From the NCBI GenBank assembly GCA_008931825.1, contig QXVZ01006928.1, positions 124,001-188,000 on the forward strand: a DNA stretch of 64,000 nt. Direction: 5' to 3'. The position numbers were made by a program, and so were the translations under genes. The DNA comes from Phallusia fumigata. Lineage: Eukaryota; Chordata; Ascidiacea; Phlebobranchia; Ascidiidae. Shown in pieces: positions 1 through 22,300 of this stretch (position 1 is the first letter of the stretch; the number at the start of each line of letters is the position of its first letter). The notes beneath the pieces were generated by a model, which worked only from the letters and a program-made list of their open reading frames with translations, was not told the DNA's origin and did not search any database.

Positions 1-57
1 ATCCCAACCTAGTAGCTTCATCATATCTGCCGTAATCTTAACACGGTGTTTCCCCAG

Positions 58-1714
58 GATCGAGACAACGAAGCCGAAACATTATGACCGGTATCACATC
101 GGAACAAAACAACTCGTGAACTGGTAGGTAAAATTGCAAGTGTGAAGTTGCGAGTATTTGTTTGCTAAACTTTGTTCGGTTTTCCAGGTCTGCTGTGGGA
201 AACACCAACACCGGAAGAAAGGGAAATAAAGGTGAGTAAAAAAGGAACAAAAATGCTTAAAAATATTCGGATTTGAAACGGGTTCGTATTCTATCAGTCT
301 GTGTTTGCTAAATACATCACTGAAATCTGGAGATCTTATGTCATAGCAATCAATTTAGGCCTTGTCCGACCATTTTTCCTTGTTGTTGAAATTAGTGTCG
401 TTTTTTCTATGTGGTGAATTTTTCAATTATTTCTTTGCTGCATTTATCAGCCGATATATTGTCATTAACCCGTGAAGTTGTAGAGATATGAATGTGAGTC
501 GGTCGTCTAAATTCATGCTGCCTGCTATACAATTGAAACAAACAAAGGTTTTTATCGCAACTTGTGTCGCAGATAAAGAAGATTCTTCCGAGGCATCAGG
601 GGGGCTTTCCACAGATCAAATCGTCGCCATAAGTGTCTGCTGTGGGATCGCCGCAATCTTCCTGTTCGCGATTATTATATGGAGGTGAAAAACTTCTCTA
701 TTCTATCATCACAAAGTTAAATGAACACATATTAAACAAAAGGAATACATGAAGCACAGAGTTTTTTTCGTACTGTATAATGTTCCCAGATGCCCGTTCC
801 GCTTCTACCCCCGCATAATGAGACGCCATAGCAGCATTATTTATGTTTTCACACTGTTTCAGATGTTGTTGCGTCACAGTGAAGCGAGATCATGACGAGG
901 AGAAAGTGGCGGACGAACAAACTAGCAACGGGTACACGGTAAGTTGTTGTGTGTTCCATTCCCTGACACAGAAGTCGACAACAAGCGGCTCGTTCATCTA
1001 CCTGGTCCCGTGACCCGAACAAACAACAATGTTATTGGCACATTTTTGAGTTGCAGTAATTATGGTTAAGACAAACCGCCATATTGATTTAATAAAAGTT
1101 GCCCTATAAAATAAATATCAAACTTGTGAGGTTTCCTACAAATTTATCGTTGATTTTGCTTCCAACAGAATCAATCCTATCCTTTGCCAGGCAACGAACT
1201 GATCATTGCGTCTGAAGTCGTTCGACCGTGTCGGGCCAGCAAGTCTACGTCATCAGGTGAGCAACACAGAAATCTTATAGTCGCAAAATTTTGTGAAATG
1301 TAACATTGAATAATTTTATTTCAAGGTCATATATCCCATGAGGGCAAACTGGAAAAGAAACCACTCGATGGCAGCAAAGAGCGCAAACATCGCTCCGATC
1401 ATAAACATCCACGTCACAAGGCACGTGACCAAAAGAAGCGTTCTGATTCGCCAGAAAAACGTCGGCGCCACAAGGACGAAAGAAAGGATGTAGATGAGCG
1501 ACGTTCCAGAAGTGACAAAACAAAGGAAGGACGACGTCATAAACGGAAAGATGACGACAAATCGCGACGTCACAAGAGAAGCGAACGTCACAGTGACGAA
1601 AAACATTCTGGAAGTGGAAAAGACAAAGCAGACGCAAGAACGAAAAAACACACAAGTTCTAGAACTAAAAAGAACAAAGAAAGAACTTCGCGTCACAAAC
1701 GTGATCGCGTGTGA
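58..1714 (+). CDS. Single-pass membrane protein with basic cytoplasmic tail, 3' part
   Basis: Six exons join in frame: 58-123, 188-231, 573-684, 863-938, 1169-1256 and 1326-1714 (TGA at 1712-1714). All have GT-AG borders, giving 257 residues; the 5' part lies outside the window. A short extracellular stretch is followed by a hydrophobic helix (codons about 617-682, with IAAIFLFAIIIW). Then comes a CCC cluster that may be palmitoylated. The last exon is almost all Lys, Arg, His, Asp, Glu and Ser, with repeated RRHK-type units. The ectodomain family cannot be told from this fragment. The triple cysteine after the helix recalls the Ig protein at the other end of the window, but this is a weak link. 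The membrane topology is well supported; the function is unknown. Confidence 0.75.
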
Positions 1715-2626
1715 TTGTGACGTATATAATGGTTGCTAGTGGTAACAACTATTGGTGGTCACGCGATGAACAAGAGGAAAAAGCGGTTGTTTCTCGGACT
1801 CGCTGTTGTGGAATTTCTAGTCGCGTAGTGATTGTGACGTCGTTGTGACATATTTTCGAATACACATGTTATCCAGGAGTCCTTTTGCCGGAAATGGATG
1901 CTAAGTTTAAAATTTTCGGCAGCATTTTACGAATTTGTAAGTGATGAAGTGGTAATTAGTTTAAATTTATCAAACAAACTGATCTTATATCCAACCTCCA
2001 AACAGTGTAGCGAAAAAATCTTCAAACCGAGTAATTTACGTCAAAGGTGCATTAGTGCAGAAATCGTCCTGAGTAATTTACGCAGCGAGTCCAAATTAGA
2101 TTCGAACCGATCGATCAAAATATTGTTTAGGCAAAATAAGCAGATAAGGTCAGTTGTTTAAGAAGATTGAGATGCAACAACATGTGACCTGCAAGGAAAT
2201 TCACCAACTTTATTGCTGATTTGGCATCATGCTGCTGGTTTTCAAAATTGGTTGCTTTTCGAATTAGTCAGGTTACTTAATAGGTTTGGCCAGATAAATA
2301 AGAGTCTTGCTTCTTCACTGCAAGTCTGGCAGTGAATCCGGGCAATTAAACCAGTAGGTTGCTGGTTGAAATCCCAGAAACGTGTCCGTAGTGATGGTTT
2401 GTGGCAGTGGAATAATCTGTTCGCAGTTAAACTAGTCCAACAGATTTTTTTTATTTAAAAAACATAAAAACAGTGAGTTTTTAAAAAACACATGATTACT
2501 TATGGTTCCTACAAAACACTTTTAAAATCAGTTTTTAAAAAAATATTTATTTTCGAAAACCACTAGCCTTCTTTGCAAAAGATAAGACATTCAGAGAAGA
2601 AACAATCTCGGCAAATTATGTAACAC
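1715..2626. other. Intergenic stretch between convergent genes
   Basis: No coding exon is supported here. It holds the 3' flanks of the membrane-protein gene and of the zinc-finger gene, plus a faint tRNA-derived SINE-like piece near 2330-2420 with a degenerate B box (GGTTGAAATCC). The 87-codon open frame near 1898-2161 has no recognisable domain. Confidence 0.5.
2546..2551 (-). terminator. Poly(A) signal of the zinc-finger gene
   Basis: TTTATT on the plus strand reads AATAAA on the minus strand, about 75 bases past the stop codon of the zinc-finger gene. Confidence 0.55.
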
Positions 2627-3415
2627 TTAACCAAATTCTTTGCTTTCATAAACAAGTTTTTCATGGAGCTGCAAATGTTTTCTCAAATGTGCTTTTTGTG
2701 TGAAAGCTTTGTCGCACAAATGACAAGCAAATGGTCTCTCCCCTGTATGGCATCTCATATGGCGCTTCAAATCACAGTGGAACTCAAATCCTTTTCCACA
2801 AAACTGGCAGGTAAATCTCCTGGGATTGGAGATGTTGTGTTGAAGTTTGTGCGCAATTGCAAGTTCTTTTGTGGAAAACTTTTTGTCACATAATCGGCAG
2901 CTATAACGTCTGTGTTTAACTTGTTTTGCACCAGCTGCCTTGATAACATTTGTTGACTCAGTTACCATAACGGACTGTGATTCATGGGATGTTGCAACCA
3001 CCACTGCGTTGGATGGTGAACAAAATTGCGAGTCTTCATTCTGAACAGGTGAACAACAAGAATCTGACCCAACTTTTTTGATTGGAGATACACAGTTTCC
3101 ATTATGTGTTTTACTTTCACCGTTTAATGAGATTTCTTGTCCAGTTTGGGTCAAAGCTGAATCTTGGATCAGTGGATTTTTGTTACTTTCCTGTTCACAG
3201 TAACTGGTTTCATCAGCGGAAAGGCTCAAGCCCGACAAAACTTCATTTCTAAAACTTGCAACTTCAATTTTGAATTCGTTTTGTATGATTTTTATTTCTT
3301 GTTTCAATCCCTCGTACATCAACTTCAGTCCGTTGTTAAGTTCCTGCCTCAAAAGTTTGATTTCTTGCAAAATCATTAATTCAAACTCATTCCCCTTAGG
3401 TGATTCAGGCTCCAT
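2627..3415 (-). CDS. C2H2 zinc-finger protein with N-terminal coiled coil
   Basis: A single uninterrupted frame of 262 codons. Residues about 11-60 are rich in Leu, Ile, Lys and Glu with heptad-like spacing and probably form a coiled coil. Residues 70-165 are Ser/Asn-rich and look disordered. Three C2H2 fingers follow: C173/C176/H189/H193, C203/C206/H219/H223 and C231/C234/H247/H251. The linker between fingers 2 and 3 is the classical TGERPF; the first linker is the non-standard ISNPRR. Established knowledge of the family makes it a nuclear DNA-binding protein, probably a transcription regulator; the target is unknown. The lack of introns contrasts with the intron-rich neighbours and would fit a retroposed copy, but intronless finger genes are common. 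Confidence 0.85.
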   Translation of the reverse strand: MEPESPKGNEFELMILQEIKLLRQELNNGLKLMYEGLKQEIKIIQNEFKIEVASFRNEVLSGLSLSADETSYCEQESNKNPLIQDSALTQTGQEISLNGESKTHNGNCVSPIKKVGSDSCCSPVQNEDSQFCSPSNAVVVATSHESQSVMVTESTNVIKAAGAKQVKHRRYSCRLCDKKFSTKELAIAHKLQHNISNPRRFTCQFCGKGFEFHCDLKRHMRCHTGERPFACHLCDKAFTQKAHLRKHLQLHEKLVYESKEFG

Positions 3416-13179
<9,764 letters not shown>

Positions 13180-16100
13180 GGTTGCCTTATTTAATTAGCG
13201 CAACTTCTGGTAACGGTAAATCCAAAGTTTTAGACAAAAACCTAAAAAATGGAACTTTTTTTGCAAACACGCGGCAAATCCAGTTCACTCATGCGATGTG
13301 TTAATATCGGATGATCGGAAACTTCATAGTTTCACAGTTTGTTGGTTTCTTTTCTTTCAGGTTTCAATGCATTTAAAAACCTGGATAAAATGTATTATTT
13401 TGTTATATATGTGCCTTTCTATGGCGTAGATTTATTTAAAAGACCCAAATTATGTCAGCAAAATTTGAAGGAAAACCAAAAATATCTTTTTTTTTCGTTT
13501 GACAGACTGCGGTCTCTTGAAACTTCCAATCACCTGTAATGTTGAGACGCCTGACACTAATTCGTGATTTTCAAGCCCATCCTCACATTTATTGCCCAAT
13601 AAACTATATGTGTGACATCACAGTGGCTTTCGCAAGGGGCGTGAGAATAGGTGATTATGACGTGGAAAGGGTGGATTCTCTTCATGGATAAAATGATTTA
13701 TGACGTAACTATGCAAAGCGAAGTGGAAGAAAGTTGAGGATTTTGTCGCAAACCTGGATTTGAGCCAAGTAATAAAGAATGTGTTTGTCGGTTTGACAAC
13801 TGATCATTATTGTTACGCCCCGGGCGCTTCGACAATTGATCAACGCTTGTCATTATAATAGAACACTCCCACAACGCGATCAAAGCTTTGTGACGTCACA
13901 AAGCACTTGCATGAAGAGATTAAAACGAGTCGAACATTAGCATAAACTTTAACGAACATTAGTAGTACTTACATTTATTTCACAAAAAAATCAGCTTGCA
14001 AATTGAAAACAAACTTTTATGTTGATTTAGGCATTTTATGTTTGCATAACCTGCCCATATGTTTTTGCATTGCATTGGCTGAGTAAGTTGAAGATTTGAA
14101 TAAACATCTGATACAACTTGTACGTACGAATATTAGTATTTCGTCGTAATAAGTCATGTTCAAATGGTTTTAGCAAACAAATTTAATTTGGTCAAGGCTA
14201 ATGTTGCTGGCATTGCACGACACAGCTAAATTGTTTCCAATTTGCTTTTATAGATTAGTAAGAGAAATATTTAAACAAAAATTGTACAGGAAGCTTTCAT
14301 ATTTTGCCCCACAATGTTTGTTTTGACAACAAATTTGTTGATTTCACGAATTGCAATTACAAACCTCACGTCAATCAATCATCTAAATATGCTAATCAGG
14401 GTCAAAGGTCGGACCCCGCCATTGCTCCAGGTAGTAAAATGTCGAATCATAAGAAAACATTTCACGAAATCACAAAAATATCACCGCATGACGTCACCGC
14501 GTCTGGTCGTGCTTCCGTCACGTGACAAGGGTGCGAGTAACTTGAGGCGTGGAAATCGCGAGACATCGTTCTGCAAAATTTCGTGACCACATTTAAGGGC
14601 GGAGTGGTTATTCGGTTGAAATGAGGCCAAGAAAATTGTTCCATGTAAAACCGAATAGATGAAAAACAGTTAAGGAATGGCTGAGATTTGTTACCAAAGA
14701 TGGGTTAAATTATTTCCATTAACGGTTTATTTAACAACGACCGATAAAAAATCAAAAACACAGTTTGCAAGAGTTGTTTCACTAATTGATTGTACAAGTA
14801 AACTTGTTACAACGCAAAGGTAAAAACAAATGTGACAGAAGTATTAAGAAAATGTTTTGTTGATAAAAAATTTGTTTGCAACGAATATAGTTTTTATCAA
14901 GAGAAACTGTTAATTTTCGATCAGGGAATCCCCCATAATGACGTTTGCTGAGGCGAAATATGACCAAATATGGAAGCTGATTGATGGCAGTTGACACAAC
15001 TCTGTAGCACGATGTTAAGCTCACAAGAAAACAGTTCATGATCGCAATTCGTTATTTCCCCAGACACCTAAATCCTCGCCTCAGACAAACGTTTTACAAC
15101 AAGCGTTCCAGATTATTGCAGGGAATTGGGCAAGTTTTAATGAACTTCGGATTGAGTTCGATTGCAAACAGTTACGTAACCTCTAGCAGCACGAATTCAG
15201 GACATGTGACCGGCCGTGGCGCTTAAAATAAATGTTCCAGACAATTCCGGACGTTTCATAAAGAGTTTGTATGTAGATTAGTTCTGAAACTTTTCCTAAT
15301 TGCCGCTTGCTTCCTTTCAATCTCACCAAATATCTTGGATGAAAAACTTGATCAAAAATTATAGAAAACCTTTTTTTGGCAATTTTCGGCAATAACTTTA
15401 CGTTGAGTGGTTGAGAAAGATTCGAATTTGGGTCACCGCGAGTGCTTTGTGACGTCACAGCACTTGTATTGTGACGTGAGAGGTTAGAAAGCTTTTTCCG
15501 TTTACGAGCAGAGCGATTAATTTCGCCCGAAGTGAAGGGATATTTCGGAGAAAACTTCTTACTGCTAATTGCTGGCTTCTACGTGAAGGTATTTTGCAAC
15601 AATGGGCTGCAATTATATTGCGACAAAACAATGGAAGGCGACTAAAGTCTTTGTTTTGTCACAATTTCTTATCACGCAAACAGACAATAATGATAAAATG
15701 TATTTAAAATTTATTTGTACCAGGAAAGAGAAATTTCGGAAAATTGTTGCTCATTGTTGTTAAGAAAAGAACTTTAATATTTAATGTAAACAGCGATTTA
15801 AAACAAAAAATTAATTGCAAAATTTGTTAATCCTTTGCAGACATTTTTGTAGAATTGTTGGCGAAAAAACTTAAGAATACAAAAAAAATTGCATTTAAAT
15901 TTGCGACATTGCACTGGTCACTTGAATTCACTAAAAAAAATGTGGCGCATTTTTGTACAAAAAAGAAATAAGTTTTACAAAATAACAAAAGTATTTTGTA
16001 ACAAAACAAACGTCAAATGTTTCACTGTACTGCGCTGTCCATTGCAAAAATTTTTAGTTTAAGTAAGTTTGGTTGAGTTGAATAAAATGTACACAGATCA

Positions 16101-19100
16101 GTACGCTGCGAATGAAGTAGTTGGAAGCAAGAGTTTGTGGCAGCAAATATTTATCGAGGTTTATATGGAGGTCGAGTTCATCGCGGGATCAAGTTGACGG
16201 GTAAATAAGACAGAAATAATCGCGATTTAACCAAGCCACGGATAGCGAAGGTATGGAAAAACACAGAACTTACGTGAATGATGAAACCAGTTGTATTTTT
16301 GATCCAGCAGCCATGCCTGGTGATCACAATCACGTGGTCTTTGGCATTTATAGTACAATTTCGCCTGCAAACCTGGCGGCACAATGATAAGATGCATTTT
16401 TAAACACAAATTTACCGGAATAGGGTGAAGAACCCGTATATTAATATTGTTTCGACAAAGACCATCTGCGTGAGGGGTCAAAACATTTTCTTTTTGACAC
16501 AAATTTGTGGCAAAGGCATCCGTCCATAGCCTCTGCTTGTCAACATGTGACACCAGATACACTGATGTGTTGGGGTTGTGCTGCCTGACATTTTGCCACA
16601 AAACTTACGTCGCGTCGTTAAATAAAAAGAACCCAAATGTTTACGAAAAACAAAAGTCGATGCGGAAAATATTTCAAAGCTGCGTCGGTGGATTTGTGAA
16701 AAATAAGCAAAAATTAATCACAAAAATATTGGAAATATTTGTGCGTCGTGGCCGATGTAGCAACCTCGCGATTCAAAACATCTCGCTGTCGTCCTGCAAA
16801 GCGATTGTGAGTTAACAATAAGGTCATTCGAGATTGGCAACTTGCAGCGCGACACACTCGATTGTGACGTCACAAGTACAGTGCATCGGCGGTGATTTTT
16901 TCTCTGCCCGAAGCGAAATAAAGAACACAGACTTCTTCGCGGGCCGGGCTTCGGGCTTTTAACTTGTAATCACTCGAGATAATTCTGGAATAAGTTGACA
17001 ATGGCGCTGTGTTGGAAGTATCTCAACTGTTTACTTCCAGTGAACAAGGTCAGGAGCTTATGGTGGAAGTTTGTGCCGGTCACCAAAGTTTAGTTTGAGT
17101 TTCTTGTGATAAAGTCAGTGAAAACTTGTAACAACGCCGTGAAACGTGATCATATTCGGTGATAGATGAAAGTGATCATGCGCTTGATGACAATCTCACG
17201 AAAACTTCAACTCATAGTTTTTCTTTTGTCTGAAGTTTCGGTCAATATAGCTTTCCTGTTGTGATTACATTGCGAAGAGAATAAACGAAAATCGTAAAGT
17301 TGAAGGTTTAAATCTCTTTGTTCACATGAGCAAAAGCTGTATAGCAAGCAGCTGTGGCGTTGTACCGAAAATTAAATTACTTAACGTTAGAAAAATTAAA
17401 AATAATCTTGAACTTTTACTGCAAATGAGCCTCATGCTTTTGTCAGTTCCAGAACTATTTCCTTGTGTCAAGCAGTTTGTGACGCGTCGTGTTTACTACT
17501 ATGACGTCATTTTGCGTAAATTGTTGTCGTCACACTTAACTTTGGGTGAACAGGGATGTTGGACGTTTGTTGAAAGAATTTCACAGAAGTATGTTGTAGG
17601 GTGTTGTTGGTTGTTTATGTGAGACCATTGTGACGAATTAGCGGCAAACCCTTTTCTAATAATATTTGTAAAATTTGGGACGGTGGATTTGTGCGACTGA
17701 CTGACATTAAGATCGAACAGAAAAAGCAGTTTTCAATGGCGCTTGTATAACTTATAGTTGTTTAGATACTTTGGTAAAACAATATTAATAAAAACTGAAT
17801 AATGTTTTAGTTTATGGGGGTGGTGTTGTAATGGTAGTGAATGTAACTTCAATGGCTATTCAAGTAAATGGTTTAGTTTTTGAATTTTGGTGCCAATTCA
17901 TTTAATTTTGAGCCGGCCGTCGTTACTGATTGCGCCTTGTACCAAGTTCGACATTAGTTTTTGTAATAACTTGTGTAGAAGAGCGGCAAGGATTAGATCA
18001 AGTCGGAATTCGAAATAAACAAACTGAGCCCGAGGAATTAACTCAGTGTGTGCTTCACGCATGAATGAACGCGTTGTGGAAAAATTGTGAAGCGCTTGTT
18101 GTGGAAATCCGATACATGGGATCCGAATAGCATGACCTCGGATAACCATTGTTTCGCAAAATATTTTATTGATATTCAACGTAGAAGGCGGATTTGTTGC
18201 TCTTTGTCGCCTCACAAAATGTTTTTCATCATTTAACCAATTGTTAAAGAAATGAACAACATGTTTTGCCTTTTTTTCAGTTGTTAAATTAGTTTGGTCT
18301 TAAGGAAATTCATTTTCTTTACTTTTCTTTCTTGTGCGGTGGCGAGTAGTTGTGAGATCATCTGTTATTTCAATTAAATTAAGTAATCAAACTTAATGCA
18401 CAAAAGTAGGCACCGCAAATGCATGGTCTGAATAAACCGGTAACTTGCTGATTTTTTAAAAGTATTTCATCAAAAAAATTCTACAAGGTGCGCCCACATG
18501 TGGCGGTAACGAAAAATGCGAATGCCGGCTTAACCTGAATATCACAAATTTAATCGGTAATATGGAGTTGAAAACAAACTCGAAGCTCATAACTTTCCAT
18601 GATACGTCGTCTTTCTGTGATGAAATAATCCGTCGTTATCCACGTGATAATTAGGCGACATTGGGCGGCAGAGGAGCCGACAATTAACGACATTCCACAA
18701 TCTAAGAGCGCCAATTAACTTCCACAACATCCTCTCGCATACAGCGAACTTCACACCGCTTCATGTTGCGCACGAAACAATGTCATCTGTCGGATTAACT
18801 TGTTTGGCTCCACCAAGCGGGTGATCGTTAACAAAAGTTTGCCAGTTCCTAATTGGCGTTTTAAAGCAAGCTTTGTGCATTCGACCGTAAAAGATGTTTG
18901 AAAATCATCTTATAGTGTCGCCAAGTGTGCAAGGGAGGTAACTCTAAACTTTGCGCCTTTAAGAGCAAACTTTTACACGCTTTACTACCGAAAGTTCGTT
19001 GAAAACCCGCACTGAGCGTTTGAGTGTGTAGAGGAAAAAGAAGTTAAAATCAGGAATTAGAAACACTCGTTTATTAAAATATGTCATCGCTTGTGACGTG

Positions 19101-19346
19101 ATAGTGCTGTTTCACGGAGACAGAAGTTATGATTCTTGACGCTTTATTGTTCCACGATCTCAAGGATCTTCGAGCCCCATTGTCGGATTGTTACGTCACA
19201 ATACCGACTCCTCGCTTCCAAAATATTGTTGTGAGAAAAAAATGTGTTGTGCCGTAACAATGTCGGTTGTGATTAGAATTTCCGTTGACTTTTTTGACAG
19301 AAAATTTCTTTTTTCACAAACATTTTTGTTTTTTGCAGACAAAATC
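13180..19346. other. 6-kb intergenic region between divergent UMPS and paralogue A
   Basis: I see no supported exon in this stretch. It includes the UMPS promoter side (13180-13400) and the upstream region of paralogue A. Several copies of TGACGTCA inside longer palindromes occur (for example 13891-13898 and 16865-16872), together with AT-rich unique sequence. Open frames at 14304-14586, 16227-16601, 16507-16815 and 17326-17622 show no domain, no paralogy and no exon structure. Confidence 0.55.
19337..19346 (+). promoter_or_regulatory. 3' splice acceptor just before the start codon of paralogue A
   Basis: A T-rich tract ending in tttttgcag (AG at 19337-19338) precedes the ATG at 19347 by eight bases. 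It could end a 5'-UTR intron or, given that tunicates add a spliced leader to many mRNAs, be the trans-splice acceptor. Confidence 0.5.
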
Positions 19347-22300
19347 ATGACATTTCGAATTCTTGTTGGTAGTTTAGTTTTAAGTTTGTGTTTTATCCAC
19401 GAAATTGAATCGCAACAGGAATTGAACAACCAAGAAGAAGGTGAGAATATTTTCCATCTGGCACTTCTTTAAATGGCCGCTAAAGTTGGGACGAACAAAT
19501 CGATAACTTTGTTCGAACCAGGTTTTGGGCCTGTACTATCCGAAACCAATCTAGAACCTTTAGTTGTTTCTAGTTTAACTTACTCTCGTCATATTTCGGT
19601 TTCGAGTTTTCTTACAAGATTTAATGGAATGTCATGTTAAAGGGAAATCGTTTTTCTACCCAACATTTTCGCATGTCAGTCAACTTGCTTTGCTTCAATT
19701 GTGTTTTTCTGTCAAACACGAAAAATGGTTAATTTCAGAATCTCATGACGCGATAAATAAGTCACTGTGGGACTCGAGTCTCTAAGATTCCGAAATCCAA
19801 CGCCACCATTTTGCAACAGTGTTTTGCAATTCCGACTAGGCACAGCTTACTTATAATCTGCTCTTTAACAAAGAACCTTAAAACACTATTTCGGTAATCA
19901 GAATATTCTCGGGGTTTTTTTTGCCAAATATATCTCTGCCAAACGGATTTTGTTCTGTACTCGTGTATTTCGAGCCACGTTACAACGAAGCGGAATTAAA
20001 GAAGCGATTTGCGGCAGAAATAAGTTCAGGGAGGTCTGGTTTGTTTTTCTCACACTGACTCGGTCAACAATAAGATTCAAGAGTTTGCCGAAAGGCGAAT
20101 CAGTGTGTTTATAACGCCCCGCGACAAATCTTGCGCTGCTGGGAAGGATTTCTGTTCTAAGCACCAGTTTCCCACCCAACAATTAAAGGATCAAAACCCG
20201 CAACCTTTTTGACACAACGGCTTTGGCGTGGCACGTGAAGTAGTTTTCAAAATCGCTGACACGCCTAAAGCGAGTTTACCATGCAGCGAGCTTTGCGCAG
20301 TCAAGCGTATTATTTCTAACAATGTATGGTTCATATTTAAGACTGCCTAAAGTAAACTTACTAGTTGCATTAAACGATGCAAATACCCTTGCCACGGTTA
20401 ACTACACGTAACTCGCTCGGTCAAGCGGCAAACGCATCACGTACACCGTTGCAACGTTTAACTGCGAAAGTGGGGCAAAGGTCACGCAATTTTACGCTAC
20501 CAACCCCGGTACACGATACGATCTGACCCATGGGCTGGTAATGTCCGGCTGATTGATGTGCGAGGTGAGAGAGCTGGTACGATGGAAACGTCACACCAAC
20601 GTGCCCCGGGGTAGGATTTGGTCCGTTCAGGGTTGCCGCCTGACACCACAATCGGATAATTGACCAGAAAAATATTCAAAATGTCAAATTTCCGCCTCAA
20701 TTATTATTACCTCGCGTAATTCATGCGAAAACCTTCTCGTTCCTCGGCTTAGGTGCCAATAATCGAATCCTTTGAAGTTCAGCCTGGCGTTTTGTCACTT
20801 GGCGGTGCTGTTGTGTTGAAATAAAAAACTAAAAAAGTTGTTTAAAAAAATTAAAAAGTTGTGTTAAAACTATTCCATAAGCCCAGTGTTGAAACATTGA
20901 AAAGTAAAAAAATGATCCTAATTTGTGACAAAATTTTCAATGCTTGGTGCAAAACAGATCCCGTCAAACTTTGTTTCAAAAACATATTTGAGTATCACAC
21001 GTTTTATTTTTGTGTAAATTTTTGGCACAAAAATAAACAAACAGGAGGTGGTCAACTTCTGGTACTTTTAAAATTAACTCTTTTTATTGAGCAAAGACAA
21101 CAAAAATTGCATGTTGTACATTAAAAGAACTGAAAGTGAATGGTGGCAATATATAACAACTTTGTGCTTGGTTTGCAGAATGCATCGATGGACCCAGCAT
21201 GTGGTACACAGGAAGAAGGAACTTTACAGCATCAGGCATCGCTTGTCAGAGGTGGGACAGCAACTTCCCCCACGTTCCCAAGCAAACTCCCAGTGATGGA
21301 AGCAACCACAATTACTGCAGGTGAAATACTTATTCGAATAGAATTTAAATGGGATAAATAGATTTTTATGTAGTGCAGATTTGGTGTTTGAACTTATTTA
21401 AAATAAAATTAACTGATTTAAATTAAAAAGGAACCTTTATAATTTTTAAATTGTATATGGACCCAAACTGTTAAAATGTGAGATGAGTTTAAATTGTGCA
21501 AATATGACGTTTGCATTTAAAAGAATAAAATGAAAAAATCCCGGACGGTTTTTGTCGACATTTAATAAACACAAGCCAACAAGAGAATAATAAAAAACAT
21601 GCAATTAAATAATCGACTAAAAGTGACAGAGGTAATTCGAACAAAGTTTGTTGGTAGCAAATTCTGTCAGACATTTTGTAGTCCTTGAATTTTGCAAGTT
21701 TCCAGATAATATCAGGTAGTTTCCGCACAAGAAGTTCCTCTCAAATCCACCTCATCTCGCGTCACGACTTTCATACGACCTTGTAATTATCTCAAGGTCG
21801 CGACAATACGCACGTGGGTCGACAGTAATGTGAAGAGCTAGATGCAACTTGTGTGCATGTTACGCATTAATAATTAGGAAATGTCACAAGCGTGACGTGA
21901 CTACTTGAAATATCTTGAAACGTGCTTTCCGAAACCTAATGAAATGAAGATTTGCGAAACACGAGTTGCTACTTTGTGCAGTTTGCAAATTGAAATTTTT
22001 CGAAACTTAATGAAATGTAACTCCTCTCAAAAAAATGCTTGCCCAAATAGTTGTTACTTTGCCACACAATTCACGGTTTTAAACAGTTTTAATAAAAAAA
22101 TACAAGCATTTCTACATTTCGACAAACGCTGTTGTCATCATCAGGAAACGTAGAAAATGTTTTACACACAAGTACTGGCTTGTATCTTTCTATTACGGCA
22201 CGCTTTACAAACAAACGTTTCGCCAATAACTCATGTTACCTATGCGGTGATGTAGATCTGAACACATCAGTGTTTAGTGTTTTAATGAAATCTAAATTGG

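Noticed and set aside
1275-1696. Hydrophobic minus-strand open frames
   Set aside because: They are antisense to the Lys/Arg-rich last exon of the membrane protein, which turns basic codons into Phe and Leu.
16227-16601. 124-codon minus-strand open frame
   Set aside because: No domain, no paralogue, unusual composition and no supported exon partners in a gene-free region.
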